A stretch of DNA of 5,835 nucleotides, taken from contig CALWSX010000068.1 in the NCBI GenBank assembly GCA_944384285.1, forward strand, positions 1-5,835, written 5' to 3'. Numbering within the stretch: the stretch's first letter is position 1; each line of letters starts with the position of its first letter. Source of the DNA: an uncultured Lachnospiraceae bacterium. GTDB taxonomy: Bacteria; Bacillota; Clostridia; Lachnospirales; Anaerotignaceae. The notes beneath the pieces are model-generated. The model did no database searches. It saw only the letters and a program-made list of their open reading frames with translations, and had not been told where the DNA came from. The position numbers and the translations under genes are program-made. Positions 5,742 to 5,835 of the stretch are shown here, piece by piece.

Positions 5742-5835
5742 GCAAAGAATTAATAAAACCTGTAATTTCTTTATTTGTAATTACTGCGGTTGTAGCCGCA
5801 TTGTTAGGCTTTGTTCATGAGATAACCTTAGAACC
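5738..5835 (+). CDS. rnfG: Rnf complex subunit G, 3' part beyond the window
   Basis: ATG at 5738 overlaps the rnfD stop and is preceded by GGGGAGG (5724-5730) seven bases upstream. Only 32 complete codons are present: a short basic start (MSKELIKP) followed by one hydrophobic helix (about residues 9-25, VISLFVITAVVAALLGF) and then HEITLEP. This fits the N-terminal membrane anchor of RnfG, a mostly extracytoplasmic FMN-binding subunit whose S-G-A-T flavinylation motif would lie off the right edge. The identification rests mainly on gene order C-D-G and the anchor. rnfE, rnfA and rnfB are expected to follow but are not visible. Confidence 0.88.
   Translation, partial: MSKELIKPVISLFVITAVVAALLGFVHEITLE

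Overview
The window is AT-rich chromosomal DNA, and everything in it fits an anaerobic, endospore-forming member of the Clostridia (Bacillota). The signs are strong AGGAGG-type ribosome binding sites, A/T-ending codons, a forespore sigma factor (SigG), a hybrid-cluster protein and an Rnf ferredoxin:NAD+ oxidoreductase operon. I cannot name a species. By eye it is ordinary core genome: I see no mobile element, CRISPR array, RNA gene or defence locus, and no clearly new system.

Layout from left to right. (1) Positions 1-1468 (+) hold the 3' part of hcp (hybrid-cluster protein / hydroxylamine reductase), cut by the left edge and closed by a good intrinsic terminator. (2) Positions 1553-2263 (+) hold a short-chain dehydrogenase/reductase (SDR) of unknown substrate, with its own extended -10 promoter and a terminator. 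(3) Positions 2309-3082 (-) hold sigG, convergent with the SDR gene; its start is set by a strong RBS, which trims a spurious 40-codon upstream extension. (4) Positions 3083-3404 are a 322-base divergent intergenic region with no gene. It holds a tentative sigF/sigG-type promoter and a folded leader for sigG, a pair of adjacent palindromes resembling a Rex operator, and a vegetative-type promoter for the rnf operon. (5) Positions 3405-5835 (+) hold rnfC, rnfD and the first 32 codons of rnfG. The genes are tightly packed (12-base gap, then a 4-base ATGA overlap), so this is the start of an rnf operon that continues off the right edge.

How the genes work together: rnfCDG encode part of a membrane complex that couples electron flow from reduced ferredoxin to NAD+ with export of Na+ or H+, a central energy-conserving step in anaerobes. 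Hcp removes hydroxylamine or nitric oxide and is not obviously coupled to the rest. SigG drives late forespore transcription. The four transcription units look independent. The points most worth a second look are in the sigG-rnfC intergenic region, plus one residue of SigG (Cys44) at a position reported to matter for anti-sigma control in Bacillus subtilis.
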